64,000 bases of DNA from Thermoproteota archaeon (GTDB lineage Archaea; Thermoproteota; Thermoprotei_A; EX4484-217-1; JAPDJV01), in the NCBI GenBank assembly GCA_029258925.1, contig JAPDJV010000014.1, positions 62,001 through 126,000 of the forward strand. Reading direction: 5' to 3'. Under the pieces are notes generated by a model, which worked only from the letters and a program-made list of their open reading frames with translations, had not been told where the DNA came from and did no database searches. The position numbers and the translations under genes were made by a program. Of the stretch, positions 17,676 to 27,007 are shown piece after piece (position 1 is the stretch's first letter; the number at the start of each line of letters is the position of its first letter).

Positions 17676-18450
17676 AGCTTTTCAGCTCTCTACCATCAAT
17701 ATATGCGACTACTTCAACATACTTTTCTAAAGCACTTGTCAATATTTTTTCCATGAGAACCCTCTCTATTTGAAATATACCTGCATTATCCTTCATAAAC
17801 ACCTTTATTCTAACAGGCTTTGTTTCCCCCCTCTCGATTTCTATCTTCTTTATAGATAGAGCACTAACTGCATGAATATCCATTTTCCCAAGCTTATATG
17901 GTATCCTAGCTCTACCTTCAGCCATATCCGTTCCGTCAGCAATCTTCACGCAGCCCGCCTCCACACTTAAACACTTCACGCTTTCATCATGGCTGTATAT
18001 TACGTGAAGTATTTCCTGTCTTAGAGGAACCACTTTACTTCTATCTACAAGCTCCAACAGTATCCTATCTATTATTGGCTTAGAAAGGATGCAACCATGT
18101 ATATTATGGTTACTTCTATGTATGGCATTCCCTACATCATGTAGGTATGCGCCAATTAATACTATTAACTTCGCCTCCTCCAAGGACTCCGTAATACCAT
18201 TTACTATAGAAGAGGGTGTCACTCCGTATTCCACTAACAATTCGAATATTTTCAGAGCACTTCCAGAAACTATTCTAGCGTGTACGACGCCATGGTCATT
18301 GTACATGAGTCTATTTACAGCCATAACATTTGACATTCTTAAAAGGGATTGAACTTCCTGATCACATTCCAAGATCTTATATGCTTTCTTCAACATAGCA
18401 CTCTCTCTTATAAGTTCAACTACGAGCCCTCGTCCTACTGTTACACTCAA
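17668..18450 (-). CDS. HD-superfamily metal-dependent phosphohydrolase
   Basis: 260-residue protein with an HD-domain layout. NDHGVVHARIV and AYLHDVGNAIHRSNHNIHG give the metal-binding histidines and the HD doublet, YSHDES and KIADGTDMAEGRARIPY follow. Family members hydrolyse phosphate esters of nucleotides or cyclic dinucleotides; the substrate here is unknown. GTG start at 18450. It leads a two-gene operon with the HTH-Zn-ribbon regulator. Confidence 0.85.
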   Translation of the reverse strand: MSVTVGRGLVVELIRESAMLKKAYKILECDQEVQSLLRMSNVMAVNRLMYNDHGVVHARIVSGSALKIFELLVEYGVTPSSIVNGITESLEEAKLIVLIGAYLHDVGNAIHRSNHNIHGCILSKPIIDRILLELVDRSKVVPLRQEILHVIYSHDESVKCLSVEAGCVKIADGTDMAEGRARIPYKLGKMDIHAVSALSIKKIEIERGETKPVRIKVFMKDNAGIFQIERVLMEKILTSALEKYVEVVAYIDGRELKSFG

Positions 18451-18557
18451 TCTAGGAACCCCAGTTCTACATTACGTTTCCTAGCAGATATTTATATATT
18501 CCAAGGCATAATAATTTAGAAGTCAGCAACATCATTATTTCATCGAGCAACGATTAA

Positions 18558-19262
18558 GTGAGAACCATGGCCAGCGGGAAAGTGAAAATGGTACTTGCAG
18601 ATGTGGATGGAACCCTGACTAGCAGAGAGCAGGTAATTGAAGTGGAGGTATTAAAGGTTATAAGACGAGTGAAAAAAAGAGGGCTCATAATCGGGTTAGC
18701 TAGTGCTCTTCCCTACTATGTTCTAAGAGCACTTTCATTTTACTTGGGTATAAGGGGTCCACTAATAGCTGAGAATGGGGGAGTCGTTGAAGTAAATGAT
18801 AAGATAATTATTTTAGGCGATGGAGAACTCGTTAGGAGAGGTTTAGAATTATTAAAGGAGAATTATGGAAGCCTGGTTAGAGAGAAGTCGTCAAATAAGT
18901 GTAGATTAACTGATCTGGCAATAGAAAGAACTATTCCACTCTCTGAGGCCAAACAATTGCTTAATAAAATGGGACTTACAATATATGACACTAAATACGC
19001 GTATCACATAGTTGTTTCGAGAATAGATAAGGGTGTTGGACTGCAAGTCTTATGTAAAGAACTAAATATTTCTCCGAGAAGCGTTGCAGCAATTGGAGAT
19101 AGCGATGCTGATATTGGACTGTTATCGGCAGCCGGAGTAGGCATAGCTGTAGCAAATTCTTCGGAAAAACTTAAGAGAGTGGCACAATATGTTACTTCCC
19201 TACCATATCATAGAGGATTTATCGAGGCCATGGAGTGGCTTGAGAGAAAAGGATTTATTTGA
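18558..19262 (+). CDS. pgp: Phosphoglycolate phosphatase (HAD superfamily)
   Basis: Archaeal HAD phosphatase that dephosphorylates 2-phosphoglycolate. HAD motif I is LADVDGTLT, motif III/IV lies in AAIGDSDADIGLL with the cap domain between. GPLIAENGGVV is typical of the Cof/phosphoglycolate subfamily. The ORF starts at GTG 18558; ATG 18567 (MASGKVKM) is an alternative. About 231-234 residues. Divergent from the HD gene; tRNA-Ser follows 97 bases downstream. Confidence 0.9.
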   Translation: MRTMASGKVKMVLADVDGTLTSREQVIEVEVLKVIRRVKKRGLIIGLASALPYYVLRALSFYLGIRGPLIAENGGVVEVNDKIIILGDGELVRRGLELLKENYGSLVREKSSNKCRLTDLAIERTIPLSEAKQLLNKMGLTIYDTKYAYHIVVSRIDKGVGLQVLCKELNISPRSVAAIGDSDADIGLLSAAGVGIAVANSSEKLKRVAQYVTSLPYHRGFIEAMEWLERKGFI

Positions 19263-19359
19263 CATCGTTTGCGTAGGAGCACCAGCGTTTAAGTCAACAT
19301 CCAATCATATGTTAGGAGGAAATATTAAAAGGAGAACACAATAATCCTCTAATAGACGA

Positions 19360-19447
19360 GCCGGGGTGACCGAGTGGACTAAGGTGCCGGCCTGGAGAGC
19401 CGGTGGTCCAGTGGACCGCGCGGGTTCGAATCCCGCCCCCGGCGCCA
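19360..19447 (+). tRNA. tRNA-Ser(GGA)
   Basis: A complete class II tRNA can be folded. The acceptor GCCGGGG pairs with CCCCGGC, the anticodon loop CTGGAGA carries GGA, the long variable arm GGTCC AGT GGACC is serine-type, and the T-arm GCGGG TTCGAAT CCCGC is standard. Discriminator G and an encoded CCA follow. No intron. An archease gene starts 20 bases downstream. Confidence 0.97.
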
Positions 19448-19466
19448 CATATCTTCCAAGAAATGG

Positions 19467-19910
19467 GTGCATGAGTTGGCAGGAGGCTTCAGATTCCTCG
19501 AGCATACGGCTGACGCGTATGTTGAAGTATGGGGAGAGACACTTGAAGAATTGTTTGAGTATGCTGCTATCTCTATGTTTGAAGTAATGGTAGATACCAG
19601 AAGTGTAGAGCCAAAATACGGTTATGATGTTAAAGTATCTGGTATGGACCTGGAAAACTTAATGTATAAATGGCTTGAGGAATGGCTTATAATCCACAGT
19701 ATTGAAAACGTTGTGTTTTCTAAATTTAAAGTTTTCAATATTGTGAAGGGGGAAGAAAACACTCTTACGATTCTAGGCAAAGGGTGGGGTGAACCCTTAG
19801 ACTATGATAGACACGATGTGAAAACAGAGGTTAAAGCAGTCACATACTCCAATATGATGATAAGGAAAATGGATGGAAAATGGCTTGCACGCATAGTCTT
19901 CGACATATAA
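19467..19910 (+). CDS. Archease (RtcB activator)
   Basis: 147-residue protein chaperone that speeds RtcB guanylylation and turnover. The family signature GGFRFLEHTADAYVEVWG is at the N terminus, and the conserved acidic calcium-binding residues are within LDYDRHDVKTEVKAVTYSNM near the C terminus, which ends ARIVFDI. It starts at GTG 19467 or TTG 19476. It lies about 3 kb from rtcB in this window, on the opposite strand. Confidence 0.94.
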   Translation: MHELAGGFRFLEHTADAYVEVWGETLEELFEYAAISMFEVMVDTRSVEPKYGYDVKVSGMDLENLMYKWLEEWLIIHSIENVVFSKFKVFNIVKGEENTLTILGKGWGEPLDYDRHDVKTEVKAVTYSNMMIRKMDGKWLARIVFDI

Positions 19911-19947
19911 TGCAATATTCTCTCTGCAACTACTTGACTTGAATTAC

Positions 19948-21029
19948 TTAAGTTAAACCAGCCTTACCACTTTTCCACATTCTAGGATAGGTTCCAGGTT
20001 CCATTAGAACTCTTCTAGTTTTCACAGCAATGCCCCTATCCGCATCTAATATCTTGTTCACGGACATTAACATTTGTCCAACAGCTACAAGTTCTCCTTT
20101 AAGAGTTAATATAGCAACTCTCCTTCTAGTTAATGCATCCTCGCTTATCATAACTATCCCGGGAACCGCTAGATCTGCCCCATGACATATTGCATCGACA
20201 GCGGAGTCTCTAATCACAACCTTCGGCATATTACAAACCGCGTACTCCATGGGCATTATGGCTTTTCTAAGGAGGTCCTCCTTACCTTCGTAGATCCATC
20301 TATAGTATGCATCAGCTAAGTCTTGCATTCTAACGAGGTTTTTATTCTCGGTGAATGGGCCAACTCTAGTTCTTCTAAGCTCTCTCATATGAGCTCCTAC
20401 TCCCAAAATTAAGCCCACATCATGGCATATCTTCCTGATATATGTTCCTGCCTCACATAAGACCTTAAACAATACCAGTCTATCAGTCATTTCTAGAAAC
20501 TCTATATTAAACACGCGTTTAATTCTCAAAGCCCTCTTCACACGGGACCTTAAGGGAGGTTTTTGATAAATTTTGTCCACGAACATTTTCAATACTTCTT
20601 CGACTCTACTCTCAGGGACTGTCCCGTGAAGTTGCATTACACACACATATTCCTTTACAGTATGTGTCACAATGGAGATTAATGGAGTTGCCTTTTCTAG
20701 AGCTACGGGAAGCACTCCAGTAACCTTCGGGTATCTCCGCCTCAGGCCATGTAGCCTAGAGGCTCTAGAGTACCCCCATGACCTGCCTTCTTCAAGTTAA
20801 ACATCTTCTTTATCCATGCAACAACCTCATGGCTTGTGGGTCCAGGGGGCTTATCCAAGTTTATTATCCCGCGTTTAATGTAATCCTCCATGCTTCTCTT
20901 AACTGGTAAACATCCGTATGAAGGATCGGTCTCAGCCTCATCCCTAATAATGAGTCTCGCTGTATTTCCACAGAATTCGTTGATTTCATTAATAAACTTG
21001 AGTCCCTCCTTTAATACATCGGCCTTCAC
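19948..21029 (-). CDS. cbf5: Cbf5 (TruB family) rRNA/tRNA pseudouridine synthase, mRNA with BHB intron
   Basis: Catalytic subunit of H/ACA RNPs. The track shows it as two ORFs (20742-21050 and 19948-20715), but these are exons of one gene. Exon 1 ends GHGGTL plus GA and exon 2 begins C CCG AAG, so removal of 32 bases restores GHGGTLDPKVTGVLPVA with the catalytic Asp. The C-terminal PUA domain follows (KVVIRDSAVDAICHGADLAVPG). GTG 21029 is the likely start because GAGGTGAG precedes it by six bases; the product is about 349 residues. Crenarchaeal cbf5 introns are an established case. Confidence 0.93.
20733..20764 (-). other. Archaeal BHB-type intron in cbf5
   Basis: 32-base insertion, so out of frame if unspliced. 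The RNA folds with an inner hairpin GCCUC...GAGGC (with a second AGGC/GCCU stem above it). A four-pair central helix of exon CUCU with intron GGAG (one U-G pair) follows. Three-base bulges AGA (5' site) and AUA (3' site) are cut after their second base. Both predicted cuts give the Asp codon GAC. The outer exon stem GGGUA/UACCC competes with the 3' bulge. Confidence 0.85.
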
Positions 21030-21121
21030 AAATCTCACCTCGATATACAATATGAATTAAGAACTAATTAAATAAATTTACATGGCTTAAGTGACTCAAT
21101 TATCAGAAACAGCATTTAGCG

Positions 21122-21412
21122 TTACACGATCTTGATTTGAGGCGAAACAGGCTTCTTCATATATTCCAGCAAGTCTGCGTTCTTCAATGCCTCAAGAACT
21201 TCTTCATCGCTGGCCCCCCTCCTTATTTCTATACGATACTCGGTTGGCTCAATGTGTTTCATATTGACTCTCCTCCTCTTCACACCACTTACTGTCTTAG
21301 GACCGGTCACCAAGACGAAATTCTCGTCTATAATGTCAACTATCACACACTTGTGCCCCGACTCCCTCCCAGCAATTTTAACACATATTCTTCCAATCTC
21401 TATTGCAGGCAT
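21122..21412 (-). CDS. rpl14e: Ribosomal protein eL14 (L14e)
   Basis: 96-residue large-subunit protein. It begins [28 protein letters not shown], the KOW-like eL14 signature, and continues with [18 protein letters not shown]. It is in the crenarchaeal order cmk - eL14 - cbf5 on the minus strand. A 500-base gap separates it from cmk, unusual for this operon. Confidence 0.95.
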   Translation of the reverse strand: MPAIEIGRICVKIAGRESGHKCVIVDIIDENFVLVTGPKTVSGVKRRRVNMKHIEPTEYRIEIRRGASDEEVLEALKNADLLEYMKKPVSPQIKIV

Positions 21413-21913
21413 TCACATCTTACCTCCGGTTCTCCTTTATAGTGACGGCTAGATTCACTTAAAAGAGTATAGGTTACTTAAATTTTCTGTAGCATAGACG
21501 TGAAGGTATATTGCGAATTCCAAGCGAAACGCAGACTCGAAGCATTCCCTGCGTGTTACTGCTACGAAAGCTTAAGGAGTAGAGCGGGGAATTTTATTAA
21601 GGATGTTAGCCCTAGAATGCTTCCTGCATCGCTCTTAATGCTAGATATAAAGTTAGAGAGGTGGAGGCCAAGTACTTGAATGTCTGAATGAGGTTTAATC
21701 ATTGACAGGGAGAAAATGCTTGCACAAACATTTGTCTCCCTCAGAATATAGAACCGCTTTTCCACAGCTATGAACTATTATGGGACAGAGGTGTGAAACC
21801 CTACCCCGCCATGAACTGCATGTCGGTTGCCTCAAGCTGAGCTGAGAGCGACGAAGTTCAAGGACGTAGTAGACTTTAATGAATTGTTCAGGCTTTGTGG
21901 GAAAATCCATTAA
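21413..21913. other. Unusual 500-base gap inside the ribosomal cluster
   Basis: Between cmk and eL14, which normally are only a few bases apart. All track ORFs here look random. On the plus strand short in-frame pieces (such as IDREKMLAQTFVSL) faintly recall the end of a TnpB-like transposase, but frames are broken and I do not claim it. No tRNA or box C/D pattern found. It probably reflects an inserted and decayed element or an unrecognised RNA. Confidence 0.4.
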
Positions 21914-22456
21914 CTACTTGAAGCATTTAGATTTCACGTAGCTCACTATTATATTTGAAGTTTCCTCAAAACTCATTTTACTAGTGTCGATAACAAGATC
22001 AAATATTGAAGTATCATACACGTCTATTCCGTAAAACATTCTGAATCTTTTAGCTTGGCTCCTCTCTCTCATTAAAGTTTCAATAAATGCTTCTTTGAAG
22101 TTCTTCCCCTCCCTCTCTGCTATTCGCCTAATTCTTACATCTAAGGGGGCATAAGTGTATATTGCAACATCTGCTATGTCTCTAACTATCCACGCTGTTA
22201 GGTGCCCCTCTATTACGACGTTCCCCTTTAATGCCTCCATTCTGCTCCTATAATCTACCTCCAGATCTATTACAGGATTCCTTTCCGCTAAAACACTTAG
22301 CTCTATTAAAGAGAGGCCTCGCTCCCTAGCTATTCTCCTAAATATTTGGCCAGCTGAAACATACCTTAAATTGAAGGTTTCAGACAGCTTCTTTGCATGA
22401 GAAGTCTTCCCGCTGCCAGCTGGACCGCTCACTGCAATAACTATTTTCTCCTCCAA
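21914..22456 (-). CDS. cmk: Cytidylate kinase
   Basis: 180-residue nucleoside monophosphate kinase that makes CDP from CMP and ATP. The P-loop GPAGSGKTS is at residues 10-18. VSAGQIFRRIARERGLSL and VIEGHLTAWI follow the short archaeal Cmk pattern, and IRRIAEREGKN lies in the lid. Located four bases after eL34 in the spc-type cluster, as in other crenarchaea. Confidence 0.94.
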   Translation of the reverse strand: MEEKIVIAVSGPAGSGKTSHAKKLSETFNLRYVSAGQIFRRIARERGLSLIELSVLAERNPVIDLEVDYRSRMEALKGNVVIEGHLTAWIVRDIADVAIYTYAPLDVRIRRIAEREGKNFKEAFIETLMRERSQAKRFRMFYGIDVYDTSIFDLVIDTSKMSFEETSNIIVSYVKSKCFK

Positions 22457-22459
22457 CTA

Positions 22460-22729
22460 TTAGCCTCCTCTGATAGTCGCTTTAAGGAGTTTTCTAAGAC
22501 AGCGGGGACATATTACTCCACCATATGGCCTCTCTGGTCTCTTAGAAGACCTAGGAAGTTTTCTGAGTTTTACAGGTCTGAGTCTTGGAACACCTCCTAG
22601 GGGTTTATGACATATCATACACTTTGCCTGCGAAGGTTTTCTCCTCTCATAGTGAACTACTGTTCTTCCTCCTGGGGTTCTCCTATATTTTCTAGCTAAG
22701 GATCTAGATCTTAATGCGGGTTTAACCAT
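22460..22729 (-). CDS. rpl34e: Ribosomal protein eL34 (L34e)
   Basis: 89-residue large-subunit protein with the basic N terminus [23 protein letters not shown] and zinc-type cysteine pairs CMIC and CPRC. Located between adkA and cmk. In many archaea a DUF106 membrane protein gene sits between adkA and eL34; here there are only 10 bases. Confidence 0.95.
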   Translation of the reverse strand: MVKPALRSRSLARKYRRTPGGRTVVHYERRKPSQAKCMICHKPLGGVPRLRPVKLRKLPRSSKRPERPYGGVICPRCLRKLLKATIRGG

Positions 22730-22739
22730 TTAACACCAC

Positions 22740-23360
22740 CTACAGTGACTTCATTTTGGAGAGTAACTCGATAGCCGCTTCCTCCTGCTTACCCTCCTTA
22801 TTTATAATAATCGGTACTGCTGCTCCTACAAACATTCCTGCTGTTAGGGCAGAGTTTCTTGCAAGTTCCATAAAGAATTTTATTTCATCCAGTGTCCTCT
22901 CATCCCATCTCATCCTAATCTCCCTATCCCTCATCCTCCTTTTGACAATGTCTTCTGGAGAGGCTTCTATGACTGCGATCATATCAGGTTTCAATATTTC
23001 GATAACGTGTAGTGGCAGTCCTGACCAGTAACCTGAAACCGTATGGATTAGAGAATGTGTATCTATTATTAGAAAACTGTCTTTATCTAGCTTCTCAGAG
23101 TCCTCTACGATTCTCTTAGCTGCCTCAAGTTGGAGTTTGCACTGTGTTCTCAACGGCAACTTCCTCAACTCGTCTCTATGTGAAATAAGCTTCATGTTTT
23201 TCGCGGCCTTAAACATGTAGTCTCCAAAGTTCACTATTTTAATGTTAATACCTTCATTCCTGGCTTTCTCCAACATCAGTTTAGTAACCGTAGTTTTACC
23301 CACTCCCGGCACTCCGACAATAATAACCACTTTAAACTTCTCCCTAAGCCCCAAGGTCAC
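22740..23360 (-). CDS. adkA: Adenylate kinase, archaeal type
   Basis: 206-residue archaeal adenylate kinase, interconverting ATP + AMP and 2 ADP. P-loop GVPGVGKTT lies at about residues 16-24. NFGDYMF and DTHSLI are the AMP-binding segments of the archaeal family, and RRMRDREIRMRWDE follows. Its ATG overlaps the secY stop by four bases, so the genes are coupled. Minor doubt only about the start. Confidence 0.94.
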   Translation of the reverse strand: MTLGLREKFKVVIIVGVPGVGKTTVTKLMLEKARNEGINIKIVNFGDYMFKAAKNMKLISHRDELRKLPLRTQCKLQLEAAKRIVEDSEKLDKDSFLIIDTHSLIHTVSGYWSGLPLHVIEILKPDMIAVIEASPEDIVKRRMRDREIRMRWDERTLDEIKFFMELARNSALTAGMFVGAAVPIIINKEGKQEEAAIELLSKMKSL

Positions 23361-24766
23361 TCACCCACTAATCTCCTAAGCAGAGGATATGCCTCCAAAG
23401 CTCTCTCATAGGATATCATGCCATAGTACTGGTAGACTATTCCTACAGCAAGTAGAAGACCCATCCCCGTTCCAAGCGCGCCCAAGATATCTGCTAGAAC
23501 AGCTATTATGGCCACTATAAGGGAGCTCAATACAGTTAGAGGATATATGTACTTAGAGAGCATTTTCTCTAGGATCTTAATACTCCTCCTCATGCCGGGA
23601 ACGTCTAGACCCGACTTAATCATCTGCTCTGCCTGGGTTCTCGGATCCATGCCCGAGATTTCCACCCACATAACCCCGAAGACTACGGATAATATTATCA
23701 ACATGACGCTATACGTTAAAACTCTAATTGAATCACCAAATATTGAGAACAAGCCTCTTGGAGGAGTCATATAGTAGACTAAGCCCCCTGTTGGAACAGG
23801 TTGGCCGCCCTCGGTTACATTATACGTTCCAATAATGTTCAGCAAGATGTTGGAGTTATCGGGGTTGAACTTCATCCAAAGAATTCTGGAGAAGAATACT
23901 AGGTCGCTGTAAAATATTGATGCGAACAATACTGGTACGTTTGAAACATATATGAACTTGAGGGGAACCCTGGACTTCAAGCCCCTAGCTCTCTGATAAG
24001 TTACTGGAATTTCTATTCGAACACCTTCCAAGTATATTAGTATGAAGAGCAGGACGAATGAGGCAATAGTTCCAACTAGATCCGGAGCATTCCTTCTAAC
24101 AATAGTGTACAAGAGGGTGCCCGAGCCGATTGAAGATACTAATTGTACTATGGACCCCCAATACCCTCCCTGAGGAGCTGGAGCGGGACTAAAAGCTCCC
24201 CATACTACTTCCTCAGCCACTCCAGCTAATATGAACAAGCTGACCCCGCTTCCAAGTCCCCACCCTTTCTGTAACATTTCGTCAAATAATATGACAATTA
24301 TCGCTGCAACGGTTAGCTGAGTTATTATGGCGATCTGCTGGTAAGCATTTAAGGGTCCATAGGCCCCCGCAAATACATATGCCCCAGCTTCAACTATCGA
24401 GAATATCACTGCAAGAGTCTTTTGAGCCGCAGTGAACTTTGATCTCTCCTCAGGGTCAGAAAGATCTAGGCTTATGAGCTTTGATCCCACTATTATCTGC
24501 ATTATTAGACCAGCTGTTACTATAGGACCTATTCCCAGTTCCATTAATGTTCCATGTCTTGACGCAAAAATAAGTCTCATCACTAGAAGAGGATCCTCTC
24601 CACCCCTATACGGTATACCGTATAGGGAAATGTTTGCCATAACTAAGTATAAAACTAAAACTATGCCAGTCCAAAATAATCTTTCATAAAGCGAGGGCTT
24701 CCGAGCGGGCTTCTCGACCGTGGGGAGAATGTAAGAAGCATTAGCTAATATATCGAGCAGGCCCAA
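23357..24766 (-). CDS. secY: Protein translocase subunit SecY
   Basis: Central channel of the Sec translocon, 469 residues with ten predicted membrane helices. The plug and first helix area begin LYERLFWTGIVLVLYLVMANISLYGIP. Characteristic segments are ELGIGPIVTAGLIMQI, LQKGWGLGSGVSLFI and RSIKILEKMLSKYIYPLTVLSSL toward the end. Encoded after uL15 and before adkA, the standard archaeal order. No signal peptide is needed. Confidence 0.97.
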   Translation of the reverse strand: MGLLDILANASYILPTVEKPARKPSLYERLFWTGIVLVLYLVMANISLYGIPYRGGEDPLLVMRLIFASRHGTLMELGIGPIVTAGLIMQIIVGSKLISLDLSDPEERSKFTAAQKTLAVIFSIVEAGAYVFAGAYGPLNAYQQIAIITQLTVAAIIVILFDEMLQKGWGLGSGVSLFILAGVAEEVVWGAFSPAPAPQGGYWGSIVQLVSSIGSGTLLYTIVRRNAPDLVGTIASFVLLFILIYLEGVRIEIPVTYQRARGLKSRVPLKFIYVSNVPVLFASIFYSDLVFFSRILWMKFNPDNSNILLNIIGTYNVTEGGQPVPTGGLVYYMTPPRGLFSIFGDSIRVLTYSVMLIILSVVFGVMWVEISGMDPRTQAEQMIKSGLDVPGMRRSIKILEKMLSKYIYPLTVLSSLIVAIIAVLADILGALGTGMGLLLAVGIVYQYYGMISYERALEAYPLLRRLVGE

Positions 24767-24793
24767 TGTAGAAGTACCTCCATAAGCTTACTC

Positions 24794-25273
24794 TCATCCC
24801 CCAACTTTTCCTTCCAATACTAATACCTCTCCTCCAACCTCTCTAATTTTCTTCACGGCTCTCTCAGTAGCTAGCCAGGTTATAACTTTTATTGGAAACA
24901 GTGCTCTTCCAGCTCCAAGAAGCTTGCTATATCCTAATTCCACTAGATTTACTACAGGCTTATTGTCTTCCATGGGCAACTTATTGAGAGCAATTAGTTC
25001 ATTGACTATCTCATAGAGAGTTCCGACATTTATCGGAGTAACCTGGGGGATTATTTCGAGAGGCCTAGTAAAGCCGTGTTTACCATAGTAGCCACCATAG
25101 TACTTGATAGCTGTTACCCACTTATGCTTTCCAAAGCCTACTGCACCGAACCCTCCTCTCGACCCCGACTTCCTGTGCTGGCCTATCCTACCATAGCCAT
25201 GGGACCTACTTCGCCCTCTAAGCTTCCTACTCTTCTTCCTCCTCCTCACAACCATTCCATACACCACTGTCAA
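24794..25273 (-). CDS. rpl15: Ribosomal protein uL15
   Basis: 159-residue large-subunit protein. The basic glycine-rich N terminus RSHGYGRIGQHRKSGSRGG and the KHKWV element are typical of archaeal/eukaryotic uL15 (L27a-like). It lies between uL30 (4-base overlap) and secY. First residues MTVVYGM may precede the true start at VVRRRKKSRK. Confidence 0.96.
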   Translation of the reverse strand: MTVVYGMVVRRRKKSRKLRGRSRSHGYGRIGQHRKSGSRGGFGAVGFGKHKWVTAIKYYGGYYGKHGFTRPLEIIPQVTPINVGTLYEIVNELIALNKLPMEDNKPVVNLVELGYSKLLGAGRALFPIKVITWLATERAVKKIREVGGEVLVLEGKVGG

Positions 25274-25755
25274 ATCATTTTCCTCAACAGGTCGTTTATT
25301 TCTTTTCCCCTATACCCTAATTCACCTTTATAACCATACATTCTCTTTATTGTTCCTTTGAATCCTCCTTTAGGCGGATGAAGTCGGAAAACTGGCTTTA
25401 TTACATTATCGATTTTGTGGAGCATTAGATCCCCTGAAATGAGCTTGTCGGCAAAACTTTCTATACTATCAATATTCAGTTTATCCTTTAAATAACTTGA
25501 AGTTAATCTCCTATTCCCAGGAGTCCTTCCACGCTTCGCTAATAGTTCAACCAAGGTATCTTTATCGATTTCTCCCCAAGTTACCCATCCCTGAACTTTC
25601 TTTAACATTCCACTTATTCCGGGAAGTGTTGAGGGATATAGGACGCATGTAAACTTGCGTGTTAATCTAAGCATTTTTAGAGTATCCTCTACATCTTTAG
25701 GAGTATCAACAGTTCCCCTAATTCTTATTATTGCTAGCAAGGGCATTTCGTTCAT
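25270..25755 (-). CDS. rpl30: Ribosomal protein uL30
   Basis: 161-residue archaeal-type uL30. PLLAIIRIRGTVDTPKDVEDTLKMLRLTRKF is the ferredoxin-like core shared with eukaryotic L7; the C terminus RLHPPKGGFKGTIKRMYGYKGELGYRG is archaeal-specific. Overlaps neighbours uS5 and uL15 by four bases on each side, suggesting translational coupling. Confidence 0.96.
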   Translation of the reverse strand: MNEMPLLAIIRIRGTVDTPKDVEDTLKMLRLTRKFTCVLYPSTLPGISGMLKKVQGWVTWGEIDKDTLVELLAKRGRTPGNRRLTSSYLKDKLNIDSIESFADKLISGDLMLHKIDNVIKPVFRLHPPKGGFKGTIKRMYGYKGELGYRGKEINDLLRKMI

Positions 25756-26393
25756 CCTCTAACCCAATCGCTTGGCTTAACGAAGTAGAAGAGTTTCTTC
25801 AATGCATTGTAAGTGGCCATAGCGAAATTATATGTGGTCCTAGTGTACCCCCTAGTACTCGTCCATACGTCTCTTATGCCAGCATATCTCAGCACTTTCT
25901 TAGCTACTTCTCCAGCTACTATTCCAGTGCCCTTAGGGGCAGGTTTAAGAGTTATAACAATACTCCCACTCTTCCCGACTACAGTAAATGGTATTGAGTG
26001 AGCAGTGTTGCACATACACTCCCAGCTACCACATCCTCTGAGAACGGGTATTACGTGTAGCTTAGCGTCCTGAATAGCTTTTTGAATAGCAAACCTTAAT
26101 TGTTTCGCCTTACCTGAGCCTATTGCCACCAAGCCATTGTAGTTGCCCATGACAACTAGCGCCTTGAACCTTGTTAGCTCGCCCGCGTCTGTCTGTTTTT
26201 GGACGATCGAAATGTCGAGAACCTCATGCTTTATGTCTGGAACTAGGAAATCTACTATTTCGGGTTCCATGATACGCATGTTTCTTTCAAAAATCTCCTC
26301 TATACTAGTTATCTTCCCCTCCTTTACTAACCTTCCTACTCGGGTTCTTGGAACCCACTGCTCTAAGCTTTCAGACACTGACATTAGTCTCAC
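25752..26393 (-). CDS. rps5: Ribosomal protein uS5
   Basis: 213-residue small-subunit protein. The dsRNA-binding domain carries [31 protein letters not shown]; the second domain is [34 protein letters not shown], both diagnostic. The start may be the third methionine codon at 26384 ([10 protein letters not shown]). The 5' end overlaps uL18. Confidence 0.96.
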   Translation of the reverse strand: MRLMSVSESLEQWVPRTRVGRLVKEGKITSIEEIFERNMRIMEPEIVDFLVPDIKHEVLDISIVQKQTDAGELTRFKALVVMGNYNGLVAIGSGKAKQLRFAIQKAIQDAKLHVIPVLRGCGSWECMCNTAHSIPFTVVGKSGSIVITLKPAPKGTGIVAGEVAKKVLRYAGIRDVWTSTRGYTRTTYNFAMATYNALKKLFYFVKPSDWVRG

Positions 26394-26994
26394 CCCTCAC
26401 AGTTGAGAAGGAACTCTCTACTTTACTTTTCACTTCTTCGAAATGAAGTGTTAGTTCCTGAGGATTTAAGCCTGCCTTCAAGTACTTTGAAAACATTCTC
26501 TCGAAGAGTGCAGGGTCTTCCTCCATTAATATACTGGCCCATTTTGCGATATGATCTCCTATTATCCTCTCATCGCTCGGAAGTATCTTAGGATTATGTG
26601 GGATCTCTAGGCCAGCATCCAGCGCCCCCTTTAATGCCGCGAAAACCCTGGCACCCTTAACAGCCCTATGTAACCCTATGTCCAAAACAGCCCTTTTAAC
26701 CCCCTTCTTCAAAGCCCTTAGTCCTGCAAGATATCCTGTTAGGTATGCTGCAGGAGTATTATCCTTGGCTGCTAGCCAACCATACTTCTTAGAGAGCTCG
26801 GGGCTATGTGCAGCTGCAATAACTACGTCTCCCTCGGGTTTAGACTCCACTATTTGTACTATTATCTGGTTAAGCGTTTTCCTAACAACTAGCCTAGGTT
26901 TACGTGAGAGTATCAGTTTATACCTTTTATAGTAGTTAGTCTTACCCTCTCTCCTCCTCCTACGGGGAACCTTATAGTGGGCGTCTTTAGCCAT
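26371..26994 (-). CDS. rpl18: Ribosomal protein uL18
   Basis: About 207 residues, 5S rRNA-binding. [40 protein letters not shown] is typical of archaeal uL18, as are [13 protein letters not shown] and [23 protein letters not shown] chose ATG 26994 because GGGAGGTTG precedes it and the track start at 27018 overlaps eL19. Confidence 0.96.
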   Translation of the reverse strand: MAKDAHYKVPRRRRREGKTNYYKRYKLILSRKPRLVVRKTLNQIIVQIVESKPEGDVVIAAAHSPELSKKYGWLAAKDNTPAAYLTGYLAGLRALKKGVKRAVLDIGLHRAVKGARVFAALKGALDAGLEIPHNPKILPSDERIIGDHIAKWASILMEEDPALFERMFSKYLKAGLNPQELTLHFEEVKSKVESSFSTVRGETNVSV

Positions 26995-27007
26995 TATGTC
27001 AACCTCC

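Noticed and set aside
20700-20790. cbf5 as a frameshift pseudogene
   Set aside because: Removal of exactly 32 bases at BHB bulges restores the family sequence and catalytic Asp, so an intron explains it better.
21650-21900. TnpB C-terminal remnant between eL14 and cmk
   Set aside because: Only faint similarity across broken frames; not enough to name a mobile element.
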